A stretch of DNA of 64,000 bases from Parahoeflea olei (GTDB taxonomy: Bacteria; Pseudomonadota; Alphaproteobacteria; Rhizobiales; Rhizobiaceae). The DNA is taken from positions 23,794 through 87,793 of the forward strand of contig NZ_LQZT01000050.1 of NCBI RefSeq assembly GCF_001703635.1, written 5' to 3'. A model generated the notes under the pieces. The model worked only from the letters and a program-made list of their open reading frames with translations. It searched no databases and had not been told where the DNA came from. A program made the position numbers and the translations under genes. Shown here piece after piece: positions 1-9,012 of the stretch (its first letter is position 1; each line of letters opens with the position of its first letter).

Positions 1-647
1 TCGCGTGCGTCGATGTAGCAGAAGATGTTGCGGCGGCGCACTTCGGGCTGGGCGAAGAAGCCGGGAAAACGGTCATATTCGTGCGGCTCCATCACATTGC
101 CGATCCGGAGCGCATAGATGTCGAAGCCCGAGCGGCGCTGGAAGGCGCGCGCGGTCTGCTCGTTGACGACCTTGGACAGCCCGTAGGAATCCATCGGATT
201 GACGTCCATGTCCTCTTCCACCGGCAGCGAGGCGGGGCTGACTTCGCCATCGGCGAAACAGACGCCATAGGTCGTTTCCGACGAGGCGATGACGATCTTC
301 TTGATGCCGAGCTTCACCGCCGCTTCGATCACGTTGTAGGTGCCCACGGTGTTGATGCGGAAGGTCTCGTTGTCGGGGCGGATCAGGATCCGCGGCACGG
401 CGGCGAAATGCACCACCGCATCGAACTTCGGCACGCCGGTGCCCGGTTCCAGCTCGTCGAAATCGGCATAGCTGGTCATGACGTTGAACATCTGGCCCGA
501 GTCGGTGATGTCCGCGGTGAGGTTGTCGACGCCTGGATGGTCGAGCGGCGTGAGATCGACATTGACCACCCGGTGGCCCTGGTCGACGAGATAGGGCACC
601 ACATGCCGTCCGGCCTTGCCGGAGCCTCCGGTGAACAAGATGCGCAT
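1..647 (-). CDS. NAD-dependent epimerase/dehydratase family protein (3' end outside window)
   Basis: Extended short-chain dehydrogenase of the kind that acts on nucleotide sugars or sugar acids in the cytoplasm; the substrate cannot be told. The start at 647 is preceded by a strong GGAGGA ribosome site. The first residues form a Rossmann fold with the glycine motif TGGSGKAG (residues 6-13). Further on there is HFAAVP and then a catalytic-type SYGLSK (Tyr-x3-Lys). The reading frame is open to the window edge, so about 215 residues of an expected 300 or so are present and the C-terminal substrate-binding part is missing. Uronate dehydrogenase or a UDP-sugar epimerase are both possible. The family is secure; the specific function is not. 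Confidence 0.85.
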   Translation of the reverse strand, partial: MRILFTGGSGKAGRHVVPYLVDQGHRVVNVDLTPLDHPGVDNLTADITDSGQMFNVMTSYADFDELEPGTGVPKFDAVVHFAAVPRILIRPDNETFRINTVGTYNVIEAAVKLGIKKIVIASSETTYGVCFADGEVSPASLPVEEDMDVNPMDSYGLSKVVNEQTARAFQRRSGFDIYALRIGNVMEPHEYDRFPGFFAQPEVRRRNIFCYIDAR

Positions 648-733
648 TGTTGTCTCCTCCTCGGTTTTCCTGCCCGCGGCCGGGGCGGTTCGGTTGCCCG
701 CAAGCGCGCCGTGTGCGCGTGGCGCGGTGAAGT

Positions 734-1924
734 TCAGGCCGCACGCCCGGCGGCGACGCCGGACGACCAGGCCCACTGGAAATTGTGGCCGCCGAGATGG
801 CCGGTGACGTCCAGCACCTCGCCGACGAAATGCAGCCCCGGCACGAGCCGGCTCTCCATGGTCTTCTGGTGAATGGCGTCGGTGTCGACGCCGCCGAGCG
901 TCACCTCCGCGGTGCGGTAGCCTTCGGTGCCGCCGGGCACCACCTCGAAGGCGCGGATCGCCGCCACCACCTCATCGAGATCGGCATTGCTCATGTCGGC
1001 GATTCGTGGCGGGACCGGGCCTGTGCGGGTGTCGAGCTGCAGCGCCAGCCGCTTGGGCAGGAGATCGGTCAGGACCGTCCAGACCGAGGCCTTGGGGCGT
1101 GCGCCGCGTTCGGCCTTGAGATAGGCGCCGACATCGATGCCGGGGGCGAGATCGATCGTCACGGTGTCGCCTTCGCGCCAATAGGAGGAGACCTGCAGCA
1201 TTGCCGGTCCCGACAGTCCGCGATGGGTGAACAGCATCGCCTCGTCGAAGCCCGCGCCGTTGCAGGCGGCATGCACCTCGAGCGAGACGCCCGACAGCGC
1301 GCCCCAGCTTTCATGCATGTTCGACGCCCAGGTGAAGGGCACGAGCCCGGCCCGCGTTTCGGTCACGGGATGGCCGAACTGGCGGGCGATGTCGTAGCCG
1401 ATCCCCGTCGCGCCCATCTTCGGGACAGATTTGCCGCCGGTCGCCACCACCAGCCGGTCCGCCAGCCAGTCGCCGCTTTCGGTGCGGATCTCGAACCCTG
1501 CCTCCGACCGGTTGACGCCGGTGATCTGCGTGGCGAGTTCGAGCCTCACCCCGGCCTCGGCCATCTCGCCGGTCAGCATGGCGACGATCTCGCGCGCCGA
1601 GCCGTCGCAGAACAATTGTCCGAGCGTCTTTTCGTGAAAGGCGATGCCGTGGGCTTTGACCCGGTCGATGAAATCGTGCTGGGTGAAGGAGCGGAGCGCG
1701 GAGATCGCGAAATGCCGGTTGCCGGAGAGGAAATTCGCAGGCCCGCAATAGAGATTGGTAAAGTTGCAGCGGCCGCCGCCGGAAATGCGGATCTTCTCGC
1801 CCGGAGCCCGGGCATGGTCGATCACCGTGACCGAGCGGCCGCGGCGTCCGGCCTCGACGGCGCAGATCATCCCGGCCGCCCCCGCGCCGAGCACCATCAC
1901 ATCGGTCGTGTTGAGTAAGGGCAT
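734..1924 (-). CDS. HI0933/YhiN-like FAD-dependent flavoprotein
   Basis: Flavoprotein of the HI0933 (YhiN/BaiN-like) family, 396 residues, which is the usual length. The N terminus holds a dinucleotide-binding motif VLGAGAAGM (residues about 9-17). An arginine-rich cofactor stretch EKIRISGGGRCNFTN follows near residue 45, which is diagnostic of the family. The C-terminal part has the conserved TLGGVDTDAI and GEVLDVTGHLGGHNFQWAW segments. The ATG at 1924 was chosen because GGAG lies just upstream and the longer in-frame extension has no conserved sequence. The in vivo reaction of most members is undefined; one gut homologue reduces bile-acid intermediates. It lies upstream of and unlinked to the urease genes. 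Confidence 0.9.
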   Translation of the reverse strand: MPLLNTTDVMVLGAGAAGMICAVEAGRRGRSVTVIDHARAPGEKIRISGGGRCNFTNLYCGPANFLSGNRHFAISALRSFTQHDFIDRVKAHGIAFHEKTLGQLFCDGSAREIVAMLTGEMAEAGVRLELATQITGVNRSEAGFEIRTESGDWLADRLVVATGGKSVPKMGATGIGYDIARQFGHPVTETRAGLVPFTWASNMHESWGALSGVSLEVHAACNGAGFDEAMLFTHRGLSGPAMLQVSSYWREGDTVTIDLAPGIDVGAYLKAERGARPKASVWTVLTDLLPKRLALQLDTRTGPVPPRIADMSNADLDEVVAAIRAFEVVPGGTEGYRTAEVTLGGVDTDAIHQKTMESRLVPGLHFVGEVLDVTGHLGGHNFQWAWSSGVAAGRAA

Positions 1925-2142
1925 GTTGTCTCCAGGGCTCGGATCTCCTCGGCTCTTCCGCCGGTGCATCCGCGGAGCGCACGCCATAGCAGATTGGTCC
2001 GGCCGCAACAAACACTGTGGTGCGCGCTCTGCGCCTGGGCCAACCCTGCCAGGCCCACTGCAGGGCCTCGCGGGCAGCACCCCCGTTGCGCACGTCGCGG
2101 CTGGGCCTGTAGGAAGGGAAAGGCCAGCAACCGGAGCCCGCC

Positions 2143-3258
2143 ATGCCGCTTCATGCGATCGATCTCGATCCCGTATCCGTCACCCTCGATGACATCGTCG
2201 GCCATCTTGCCGCCCTGACGATCCGCGACGGCGCACGCCGGCTGTCGCCGCTCCACCGCGCGCCCTGGGCCGATGATCCCACGGCCGATTTCCCGGCCGG
2301 CACCGCGCCCAATGTGCAGCATCTGTCGGGCGATTTCTTCTGCGCGCCGTTCGGACGCAACGATCTCGAAGCGGCGCCGTCCCATGGCTGGCCCGCCAAC
2401 AGCGCCTGGGATCATGTCGAGACCAGCCACGGGGAGGGCCGGTCGAGTATGCTGTTCCGGCTCAGGCAGCGGGTAATGGGCGCGACGCTCGACAAGCGCC
2501 TGACGCTCGTGGCCGGTCATCCGTTCCTCTACCAGGAACATGTGTTTTCCGACGGAGACGGCGCGGTCTCCGCATCCCATCACACCATGGTGCACATGCG
2601 GGCGGGCGGAGATCTCGCGTTTTCGCCCAAGCAGGCCGCCCTTACCCCACCCGAGGCGCTGGAGTCCGATCCCGCCCGCGGCCGCTCGATCCTCGCCTAT
2701 CCCGCCCGCTCGGCGGATCTCGGCGCCTTCCCGCTGGCCGGTGGCGGCAGCGTTGACCTCAGGCGTTTTCCGCCCGGCGAAAGCCACGAGGATTTTCTCA
2801 CGCTCGTCGAAGCGCCGGCGGAGCTTGCGGGCAAAACCGCGCGCGCGATCGGCTGGACGGCGGTCAGCCGCGTGGCGGAACAGGACCATGTGCTCGTGCT
2901 CAAGCGGACCGATGTGCTGCCGGTCACCATGCTGTGGATCAGCAATGGCGGGCGGGACTATGCGCCCTGGTCCTCGCGTCATACCGGCGTGCTCGGCATC
3001 GAGGACGCGCGCGCTTCCGGGCTCGGCCATGCCGATTCCTGCCGCGACAACGACCTGACGCGGATCGGCGTCCCAACCGCCTTCGCGCTCGCCGCGGGCA
3101 GGACAACGGTGATCCGCCAGGTGATCGGCGCGGTGGCGGCCGAGCCGGGCGAGGGCCGGGTGGTGGGGCTGGAACCATCGGCCGACGGTCTGACATTGCG
3201 CTTTGCCGGCGGGGCGGCGCGCAGCGTCGGCTATGACGGCGGATTTCTGGGCGAATGA
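2143..3258 (+). CDS. Conserved hypothetical protein, possibly aldose-epimerase-like fold
   Basis: 371-residue soluble protein with no signal peptide or membrane segment. I do not recognise a characterised family with certainty. The pattern near residues 55-85 (NVQHLSGDFFCAPFG, then GWPANSAWD) and a later HTMVHMR segment recall galactose-mutarotase-like sugar-binding proteins. Those families use conserved His and acidic residues to handle hexose rings, so an aldose 1-epimerase-type fold is the best guess. The ATG at 2143 sits after AACCGGAGCCCGCC, a usable ribosome site. It is divergent from the flavoprotein gene and shares a promoter region of about 220 bases with it. Confidence 0.7.
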   Translation: MPLHAIDLDPVSVTLDDIVGHLAALTIRDGARRLSPLHRAPWADDPTADFPAGTAPNVQHLSGDFFCAPFGRNDLEAAPSHGWPANSAWDHVETSHGEGRSSMLFRLRQRVMGATLDKRLTLVAGHPFLYQEHVFSDGDGAVSASHHTMVHMRAGGDLAFSPKQAALTPPEALESDPARGRSILAYPARSADLGAFPLAGGGSVDLRRFPPGESHEDFLTLVEAPAELAGKTARAIGWTAVSRVAEQDHVLVLKRTDVLPVTMLWISNGGRDYAPWSSRHTGVLGIEDARASGLGHADSCRDNDLTRIGVPTAFALAAGRTTVIRQVIGAVAAEPGEGRVVGLEPSADGLTLRFAGGAARSVGYDGGFLGE

Positions 3259-3417
3259 GAATTTGGGGGGCGTGAGGCGCGGCGGCCGAGCACCTGCTGG
3301 GGCAGTGCGCAGCGCGCTCTGTGGCTGGTCCCGGACAGCATGCGGAAAACGGGCCGCGCGAAACCGGTTCATCGCGTCACCGGGATCCGGTTCTGCCTGC
3401 CGATGGGACCGCAGATT

Positions 3418-3451
3418 TCAAAACCCTTCCCCCGGACGTGCGGGGGAAGGG
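3418..3451 (-). terminator. Intrinsic terminator for the small lipoprotein gene
   Basis: A perfect 11-bp inverted repeat (CCCTTCCCCCG and CGGGGGAAGGG) closes a 6-base loop at 3424-3451. On the minus strand it is followed by TTTTG, giving a hairpin plus T-run 33 bases past the stop of the lipoprotein gene. The same G/C-rich palindrome could also be a dispersed intergenic repeat, since it resembles short palindromic units common in rhizobial genomes. Confidence 0.6.
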
Positions 3452-3483
3452 CGCATTGGGCGGCGTGGCGGAGGTCGCGCCTG

Positions 3484-3753
3484 TTAGCAGCGCGCCTCGT
3501 AGATGCGGCCATAGGCATCGCGGTAGCGGCACATGCCGGGCGTGGTGGCTGCGCCGATCAAGGCGCCGGCCGCTCCGCCGATCAGGGCGCCGGTGGCAAC
3601 GCCCCGGCCGCTGCTGCCGGTTGCGGCTGCAATCAGGGCGCCAGTGCCGGCGCCGACCGCTGCACCGCCTGCGGCGCGCTGTTCGGTTGTTGAGCATCCT
3701 GCTGCTGCCGTAAGGGCGATGGCTGCAAGCGTGGAAAGGACGAGTCTTGTCAT
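3484..3753 (-). CDS. Small glycine-zipper outer-membrane lipoprotein
   Basis: 89-residue lipoprotein precursor. A short positive N terminus and hydrophobic segment end in a lipobox LTAAAGC, so processing should leave a lipidated Cys near residue 20. The mature part is almost entirely glycine-zipper sequence (repeats of GAxxGxxIGxA type) predicted to insert in or lie along the outer membrane, followed by a short polar tail ending MCRYRDAYGRIYEARC. The start at 3753 has GGAG 8 bases upstream; a longer in-frame start would destroy the signal peptide. Such proteins resemble the OmpA-linker or YMGG families, with roles in envelope integrity. A terminator lies just downstream. Confidence 0.85.
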   Translation of the reverse strand: MTRLVLSTLAAIALTAAAGCSTTEQRAAGGAAVGAGTGALIAAATGSSGRGVATGALIGGAAGALIGAATTPGMCRYRDAYGRIYEARC

Positions 3754-3801
3754 CGATGGCTCCGTTAAAAATCGGCAGAAACGGATGCACCTTGCTCGCA
3801 C

Positions 3802-3912
3802 TTATTCGTAGGAGGTCGTCTGCTTCCGGGCCGTGGACTCATTGTACAGGATAACCATGGCCGAAGCCATCATGGCGATGCTCATTGCAAGTGCAAGCAT
3901 AGAAATCAACAT
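3802..3912 (-). CDS. 36-residue single-pass membrane peptide
   Basis: A very short reading frame beginning ATG TTG ATT TCT at 3912, with AGAAAGGA seven bases upstream, a good ribosome site. It encodes a methionine- and alanine-rich hydrophobic helix (residues 1-22) followed by a polar tail ending TTSYE. That shape fits a small inner-membrane protein. It lies 48 bases upstream of the lipoprotein gene on the same strand and may be cotranscribed. The frame is intact and has a proper start, but there is no homology I can cite, so coding status is probable rather than certain. Confidence 0.5.
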   Translation of the reverse strand: MLISMLALAMSIAMMASAMVILYNESTARKQTTSYE

Positions 3913-4224
3913 TGCGGTTCCTTTCTGCGCATTCCGAATGATCCGTTGCAAGCGCGTCTGGACCTATAACGCAGGTGTGCCGATTTGGTTTCATGGCGCG
4001 GATTGGCCGGCCCGGAGCAGGTGCCGCATGCACCCGGACCGGCGTTGCGGGCGGGAGGCCGCGTCCGTAACCCTGCCTGCGGCCGGCGCCCGGATTTTGG
4101 GCAGTCTGCCTGCCGATTGGTCAGCTGCTGGCCGGACGCGGCTTTCGCGGTGCGCGGCGCAAAAGCCTCTTGCGTGTCGCCTGCGCTTTTCGGATGATCG
4201 CGGCTTCCAACAAAAGGGTAGCGA
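3913..4224. other. Non-coding leader before the urease genes
   Basis: About 310 bases with no reading frame I consider real. It should contain the promoter for the minus-strand small peptide and the promoter for ureD. I looked for a sigma-54 type GG-N10-GC element, as expected for nitrogen-regulated urease operons, and found none that is convincing. The last bases, AAAAGGGTAGCGA, provide the ribosome site for ureD. Confidence 0.5.
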
Positions 4225-5100
<876 letters not shown>

Positions 5101-5110
5101 AAGAGATGCC

Positions 5111-5413
5111 ATGAACCTGACACCGAGGGAAAAAGACAAGCTGTTCGTCGCCATGGCCGCGATCGTCGCGCGCAAGCGGCTTGAGCGTGGCGTCAAGCTC
5201 AACCACCCCGAAGCCGTCGCGCTGATCACCGATTTCGTGGTCGAGGGCGCCCGTGACGGTCGCGCCGTGGCGGAGCTGATGGAGGCCGGCGCGCATGTGA
5301 TCAGCCGCGACCAGGTGATGGAGGGCATCGCCGAGATGATTCACGACATCCAGGTCGAGGCGACCTTCCCCGACGGCACCAAGCTCGTGACCGTGCATGA
5401 GCCGATCCGGTGA
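5111..5413 (+). CDS. ureA: Urease subunit gamma
   Basis: 100-residue small structural subunit of nickel urease, matching the standard gamma length exactly. It starts MNLTPREKDKL, the conserved N terminus, and contains NHPEAVALI and TFPDGTKLVTVHEPI. It assembles with UreB and UreC into the trimer of heterotrimers that hydrolyses urea. Start at 5111 is fixed by homology and by GAGATGCC upstream; a longer in-frame extension reaches into ureD and is not conserved. Confidence 0.97.
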   Translation: MNLTPREKDKLFVAMAAIVARKRLERGVKLNHPEAVALITDFVVEGARDGRAVAELMEAGAHVISRDQVMEGIAEMIHDIQVEATFPDGTKLVTVHEPIR

Positions 5414-5550
5414 AAACTATGGTGAGACCATGATTTGCCCCTCGACACCGGGCTTCGCAGATGCGCAGTATCGCGACGCACCTGTCGTGCTTTCATCCTG
5501 TCGGCGTGACCCATGAAGGACGCCGTGTTGACACAAAAAGGACTTTCAAG

Positions 5551-6141
5551 ATGATCAAACGCCTTTCCCTTGCCCTCGCAGCGCTCGGTGTGGCCACGGC
5601 CCCGGCCTTCGCCCATCTCAATCCGGCCGAACACGGCTCGTTTGCGGCCGGCATCACCCATCCGCTGTTCGGTCTCGACCACGTTCTGGTGATGGTGGCG
5701 GTGGGTCTGTGGGCGGCCTCTTTCCGGGGCAAGGCCATGCTCGCCGTCCCCGCGGCCTTCGTCGGCACCATGGGGCTGGGCTTCGCCGCCGCGATCGCCG
5801 GCCTGCCGCTTCCTTTCGTCGAGCCGGTGATCCTCGCCTCGATCGTCTTCATCGGCCTGATGGTCGCCCTCGCGCTGCCGTTCTCGGTGGCCGGCATGGC
5901 GGTGACCGTCGCCTTCTTCGCCTTCTTCCACGGCCATGCCCATGGCGGCGAACTGGGCGATGCCGGTGCGGTGAGCTTCGCCGCCGGCTTCATGCTCGCC
6001 ACCGCCGCCCTGCATGCCGCCGGCATCGCGCTCGGCCTCGGCTTCGCACGGCTCCAGGCGGCCAATGAGAAATCCGTCCTGACCCGCGCTGCCGGTCTTG
6101 CGACCGCAGCCTCCGGGGTGGCGCTGGCCGTGGCCGGCTGA
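5551..6141 (+). CDS. HupE/UreJ family membrane protein, probable nickel transporter
   Basis: HupE/UreJ proteins are small nickel permeases linked to hydrogenase or urease clusters. This 196-residue product begins with a cleavable signal sequence ending near AFAHL, followed by about six hydrophobic helices. The family metal motif HPLFGLDHVLVMVAVGLWA sits after the signal (residues about 37-55), and a second histidine cluster FFHGHAHGGELG lies near residue 130. Start at 5551 has AAAAGGAC upstream. Placement between ureA and ureB supports a role in feeding nickel to this urease. It is preceded by 137 non-coding bases, longer than usual inside this operon. Confidence 0.9.
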   Translation: MIKRLSLALAALGVATAPAFAHLNPAEHGSFAAGITHPLFGLDHVLVMVAVGLWAASFRGKAMLAVPAAFVGTMGLGFAAAIAGLPLPFVEPVILASIVFIGLMVALALPFSVAGMAVTVAFFAFFHGHAHGGELGDAGAVSFAAGFMLATAALHAAGIALGLGFARLQAANEKSVLTRAAGLATAASGVALAVAG

Positions 6142-6167
6142 TCGACAACACAAGCGGAGGACCGCGC

Positions 6168-6473
6168 ATGATCCCGGGTGAAATTGTAACGCTGGACGGC
6201 GATATCGAGCTCAACCGGGATGCCGTGCGGCTGACGCTGAAAGTCGCCAACACCGGCGACCGGCCGGTGCAGGTGGGCAGTCACTACCATTTCTTCGAAA
6301 CCAACGAGGCGCTGCGCTTTGACCGCGACGCGGCGCGCGGCCACCGGCTGGACATCGCGGCCGGCACGGCGGTGCGCTTCGAGCCCGGCCAGGAGCGCGA
6401 TGTCACGCTCGTGCCGCTTGGCGGCAGCCGCACGGTTTTCGGGTTTCAGCAGAAGGTGATGGGAAAACTCTGA
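6168..6473 (+). CDS. ureB: Urease subunit beta
   Basis: 101-residue beta subunit of urease, the normal length. Conserved features are the start MIPGEIV, the SHYHFFETNEAL segment near residue 38, and the C-terminal GGSRTVFGF. A GGAGGA ribosome site lies just upstream of the ATG. It lies 26 bases after the HupE gene. ureC does not follow directly as in most operons; about 3 kb of other genes intervene. Confidence 0.97.
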   Translation: MIPGEIVTLDGDIELNRDAVRLTLKVANTGDRPVQVGSHYHFFETNEALRFDRDAARGHRLDIAAGTAVRFEPGQERDVTLVPLGGSRTVFGFQQKVMGKL

Positions 6474-6564
6474 CGACACACCCGGCGGCGGACCATGCGA
6501 TCCGCCGCCGACCCGGACTGCAGACGCCGACCATTCTCTCAATCAACAAAACAGGGAGCAGCCA

Positions 6565-7380
6565 ATGTGCAACGCGTGTGTGATCAACAATGTCAAAGCC
6601 TCGATGCTGTCGCGGCGCGATTTCTTCCGCGCCTCCGCGGCCGCGGGTGTCGCCGCCACCGCCGCGGGCGCCCTGTCGGCCCGGCCCGCGCTGGCTGAGG
6701 CGAGCGGCAAGGTGGTCGACCTCACCTATGTTCTCGACAGCGAGTTCCCCACCTTCGACGGCAAGCCGGGAATCCTGTTCACCGAGAACGTCAATTTCGA
6801 CAAGTCCGGCTACCAGATCTGGGAACTGACGATCTTCGAACATTCCGGCACCCATATCGATGCGCCGCTGCACTTTTCCAAGGACGGCACCTCGGTGGCC
6901 GAGCTCGACCCGCAGAGCCTGATCTGCCCGCTGTGCATCGTTGACATCAAGGCCAAGGCCGCCGATGACGCCAACGCCATGGTCGAGCCCGCTGACATCG
7001 AGGCCTTCGTGAGCGCCCATGGCGAGATCCCGCAAGGCGCCTGCGTGGCGATGAATTCGGGCTGGCAGGCCAAGATGGGCGATGCGAGCTTCCGCAACGA
7101 TGCCGAGGGCAATTTCGCCTTTCCCGGCTTCTCGAAGGCGGCCACGGATCTGCTGATGGAAATGGGTGCGGGCGCGATCGGCGTCGACACGCTGTCGCTC
7201 GATCCCGGCAATTCCGCCGATTTCGCGGTGCATTACTCCTGGTTGCCGAGCGGCCGCTTCGGCATCGAGAACCTCGCCAATCTCGACGACCTGCCCGCCA
7301 CCGGGGCAACCCTGTTCGTGGGGGCGCCCAAGCACCGCAACGGCACCGGCGGGCCGGCACGCGTGATGGCGATGGTCTGA
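6565..7380 (+). CDS. Tat-exported cyclase/kynurenine-formamidase-like metal hydrolase
   Basis: Member of the cyclase family that includes arylformamidase and isatin hydrolase: metal-dependent hydrolases. The 271-residue precursor has a twin-arginine signal with SRRDFF (about residues 15-20) and a cleavage region ending ARPALAE, so the enzyme should fold in the cytoplasm and act in the periplasm. The metal-binding signature HSGTHIDAPLHF falls near residue 93, and GVDTLSLDPGN follows near residue 210. The short Cys-containing leader MCNACVINN before the Tat motif is unusual. The substrate is unknown. Position inside the urease locus suggests, but does not show, a link to amide or ureide breakdown. 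Confidence 0.88.
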   Translation: MCNACVINNVKASMLSRRDFFRASAAAGVAATAAGALSARPALAEASGKVVDLTYVLDSEFPTFDGKPGILFTENVNFDKSGYQIWELTIFEHSGTHIDAPLHFSKDGTSVAELDPQSLICPLCIVDIKAKAADDANAMVEPADIEAFVSAHGEIPQGACVAMNSGWQAKMGDASFRNDAEGNFAFPGFSKAATDLLMEMGAGAIGVDTLSLDPGNSADFAVHYSWLPSGRFGIENLANLDDLPATGATLFVGAPKHRNGTGGPARVMAMV

Positions 7381-7407
7381 GCCGCACACCGGAAGGGATC
7401 CGCTCTC

Positions 7408-7746
7408 ATGGCGCGCAGGAAGGCCAACGTCACCGACATCTGGAGCGCCTGGGCCGGGCTCGGCCTGCTCGCCCTCGAAGCCCAGGCCGTGATCGGCATG
7501 CGGGTGATGGGCATGCACGGCCTGTGGCCGGTCGGCAAGGGCGAGGACAGGAAGATGGTGTCGGAGAAACCGCCGGCCTTCGCCAGGTCCGCGCTCGCGG
7601 CGGCGGGCGTGGCCGCAAGCGGCGGCCGGCCGGACCAGGTTCTGGCCGCTGCCGTCAAACCGCTGACCCGCGTCGCGCGGGCCAATCGCAAACGACTGGC
7701 CGGCGCTGCCGTCAAGCGCCGCAAACCCCCGAAAGGCCGTTCATGA
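7408..7746 (+). CDS. Small alphaproteobacterial protein of the type annotated antifreeze protein
   Basis: 112-residue basic protein. The N-terminal half is a predicted helix with WSAWAGLGLLALEAQAVIGMRVMGM (given in part: residues about 12-33) and a conserved-looking GLWP. The C-terminal half is Ala-, Lys- and Arg-rich and ends KRRKPPKGRS. This resembles a small alphaproteobacterial family that databases often name antifreeze protein because of its alanine-rich composition; that name has no functional basis I know of. The architecture also resembles phasin-like amphipathic proteins. Its TGA overlaps the ATG of the next gene (ATGA), indicating translational coupling. Confidence 0.6.
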   Translation: MARRKANVTDIWSAWAGLGLLALEAQAVIGMRVMGMHGLWPVGKGEDRKMVSEKPPAFARSALAAAGVAASGGRPDQVLAAAVKPLTRVARANRKRLAGAAVKRRKPPKGRS

Positions 7747-8165
7747 TCAGGTTCACAGGTCCGCTTTGCTGTATCGCGCTGATGCTCGCGGCCATGCCCG
7801 CCCGCGCCCAGGAAGAAGCCAATTGCATCGATCCGCAGACCCAGATGGAGCTGACCTATTGCGCCGGTCTCGATTTCGAGGCCGCGGACAAGGATCTCAA
7901 CGCGCTCTGGCCCAAGGTGGTGGCGGCGGCCAAGAGCAGCGATGAATATGTCGCCGATCAGGCCCGGTCCATGGGCGTGCCCACCACGCTGGAGGCATTG
8001 CGCGCAGCCCAGCGCGCCTGGATCGCCTTCCGTGACGCCCAGTGCGAATACGAGGCCTACGAGATGTTCGGCGGAACCGGCCAGCCGATGCTGGGCAGCA
8101 TGTGCCTGGCGCGCCTGACCCGGGAGCGCATCGACCTGCTCAAGCAGGCGCTCGAGTCACGCTGA
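7743..8165 (+). CDS. LprI/DUF1311 family periplasmic protein
   Basis: 140-residue secreted protein with a clear signal peptide ending ARAQE near residue 21. The mature domain shows the LprI signature: paired cysteines (NCIDPQTQMELTYCA), an RAAQRAWIAFRDAQCEYEA segment (about residues 91-109), and a final SMCLARLTRERIDLL. The Mycobacterium member LprI inhibits lysozyme; most proteobacterial members are uncharacterised. It overlaps the preceding gene by four bases (ATGA), so the two are probably made together. No terminator is obvious before the opposing genes begin at 8335. Confidence 0.85.
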   Translation: MIRFTGPLCCIALMLAAMPARAQEEANCIDPQTQMELTYCAGLDFEAADKDLNALWPKVVAAAKSSDEYVADQARSMGVPTTLEALRAAQRAWIAFRDAQCEYEAYEMFGGTGQPMLGSMCLARLTRERIDLLKQALESR

Positions 8166-8334
8166 GAGGCGGGCTTCGGCGGTAATGGCCCGTTTCTTGC
8201 CTTGTGAGATGGGAACCAACCAGCCGGGGATCCCCATGCACAAAGGCAGGGCGCCTGCCCATCCCTTTCCGGACGCGACCGCTATCGGCAAGCCGACGCA
8301 GCGGCCCGGGCAGCGCGCGCGCCGCGGTTCGGTG

Positions 8335-8847
8335 TTACGAGGACGGCTTGGCTGCCGCAAACACCACGAGGGTCGCGTCGGCGTCGAATTCGACGGCGAG
8401 CACGTCGCTGATCTGCACGTTCTTGGAATTGATGGCGTGGTAGAGCAGGGCATTGCTTTGCAGCTCGTGCCGCAGGGTGTCGACGCTGTCGCTGTGCTCG
8501 CTGAGCTTGGTGGCGATCTCGGGCGCGGGACCGCCCTCGGCACGCGAGGCCTGCGGCAGGTAGACGATGTCGACACGGTCGAGCGTGGTGATCTTGCGCA
8601 CCGCGTCGAGATTGTCGCCGAGCTTCTCGATCGCCGCGATGACGCGACCGTCGCCGGCGCTCGACTTGACTTCCTGTTCGCGCACTTCCGAGCCGATGAT
8701 CCTGTCCACCGCTTCCGGATCGGACAGGCCTTGGGCGGAGACTGGCGCGGCCAGCGCGCCGATGCCGAGGGCGGCGACGCCCGCAAGTACGGTCAATCGG
8801 GCAAAGCCCTGTTTGCGGGGGTGGTTGGGCGGCGCGATCGGCGTCAT
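8335..8847 (-). CDS. Secreted hypothetical protein, paralogue A
   Basis: 170-residue protein with an N-terminal signal sequence (hydrophobic run about residues 17-37, cleavage near PVSAQG). I do not recognise a named family. The C-terminal third (NALLYHAINSK through DVLAVEFDADATLVVF) aligns by eye with the end of the neighbouring gene at 9013, with shared spacing of an AL-x2-A-[IL], a DV-x-A and a D-x2-L-x-[VI] pattern, so the two look like diverged duplicates. A ribosome site AAAGGA precedes the ATG at 8847. It runs opposite to the urease genes and separates ureB from ureC. Confidence 0.75.
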   Translation of the reverse strand: MTPIAPPNHPRKQGFARLTVLAGVAALGIGALAAPVSAQGLSDPEAVDRIIGSEVREQEVKSSAGDGRVIAAIEKLGDNLDAVRKITTLDRVDIVYLPQASRAEGGPAPEIATKLSEHSDSVDTLRHELQSNALLYHAINSKNVQISDVLAVEFDADATLVVFAAAKPSS

Positions 8848-8948
8848 GTCTCTTTCCTTTCAGCACGGGTCCATCCGGCGCCTGCCGTGCCGGGGCAGCG
8901 GCGGTCGGCCGGATGCGGTCTTGTTGCATGCACCAGCCATAAGGCGAA

Positions 8949-8971
8949 ACGGGGGCGATTGGTTCCCCCGT
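8949..8971 (-). terminator. Hairpin downstream of the secreted protein gene at 9013
   Basis: A 7-bp perfect stem (ACGGGGG with CCCCCGT, 9-base loop) lies about 40 bases past the stop of the minus-strand gene ending at 9013. On that strand the stem is followed by TTCGCCTT, a weak T-rich tail. It could be a modest intrinsic terminator separating the two related genes, or only a GC-rich hairpin. Confidence 0.35.
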
Positions 8972-9012
8972 CCGCGGGTTTGGCCCGGCAATCGCCGCTC
9001 GATCGTGCTGCG

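Noticed and set aside
3913..4224. Sigma-54 promoter for the urease genes
   Set aside because: No GG-N10-GC element with a convincing surrounding consensus was found.
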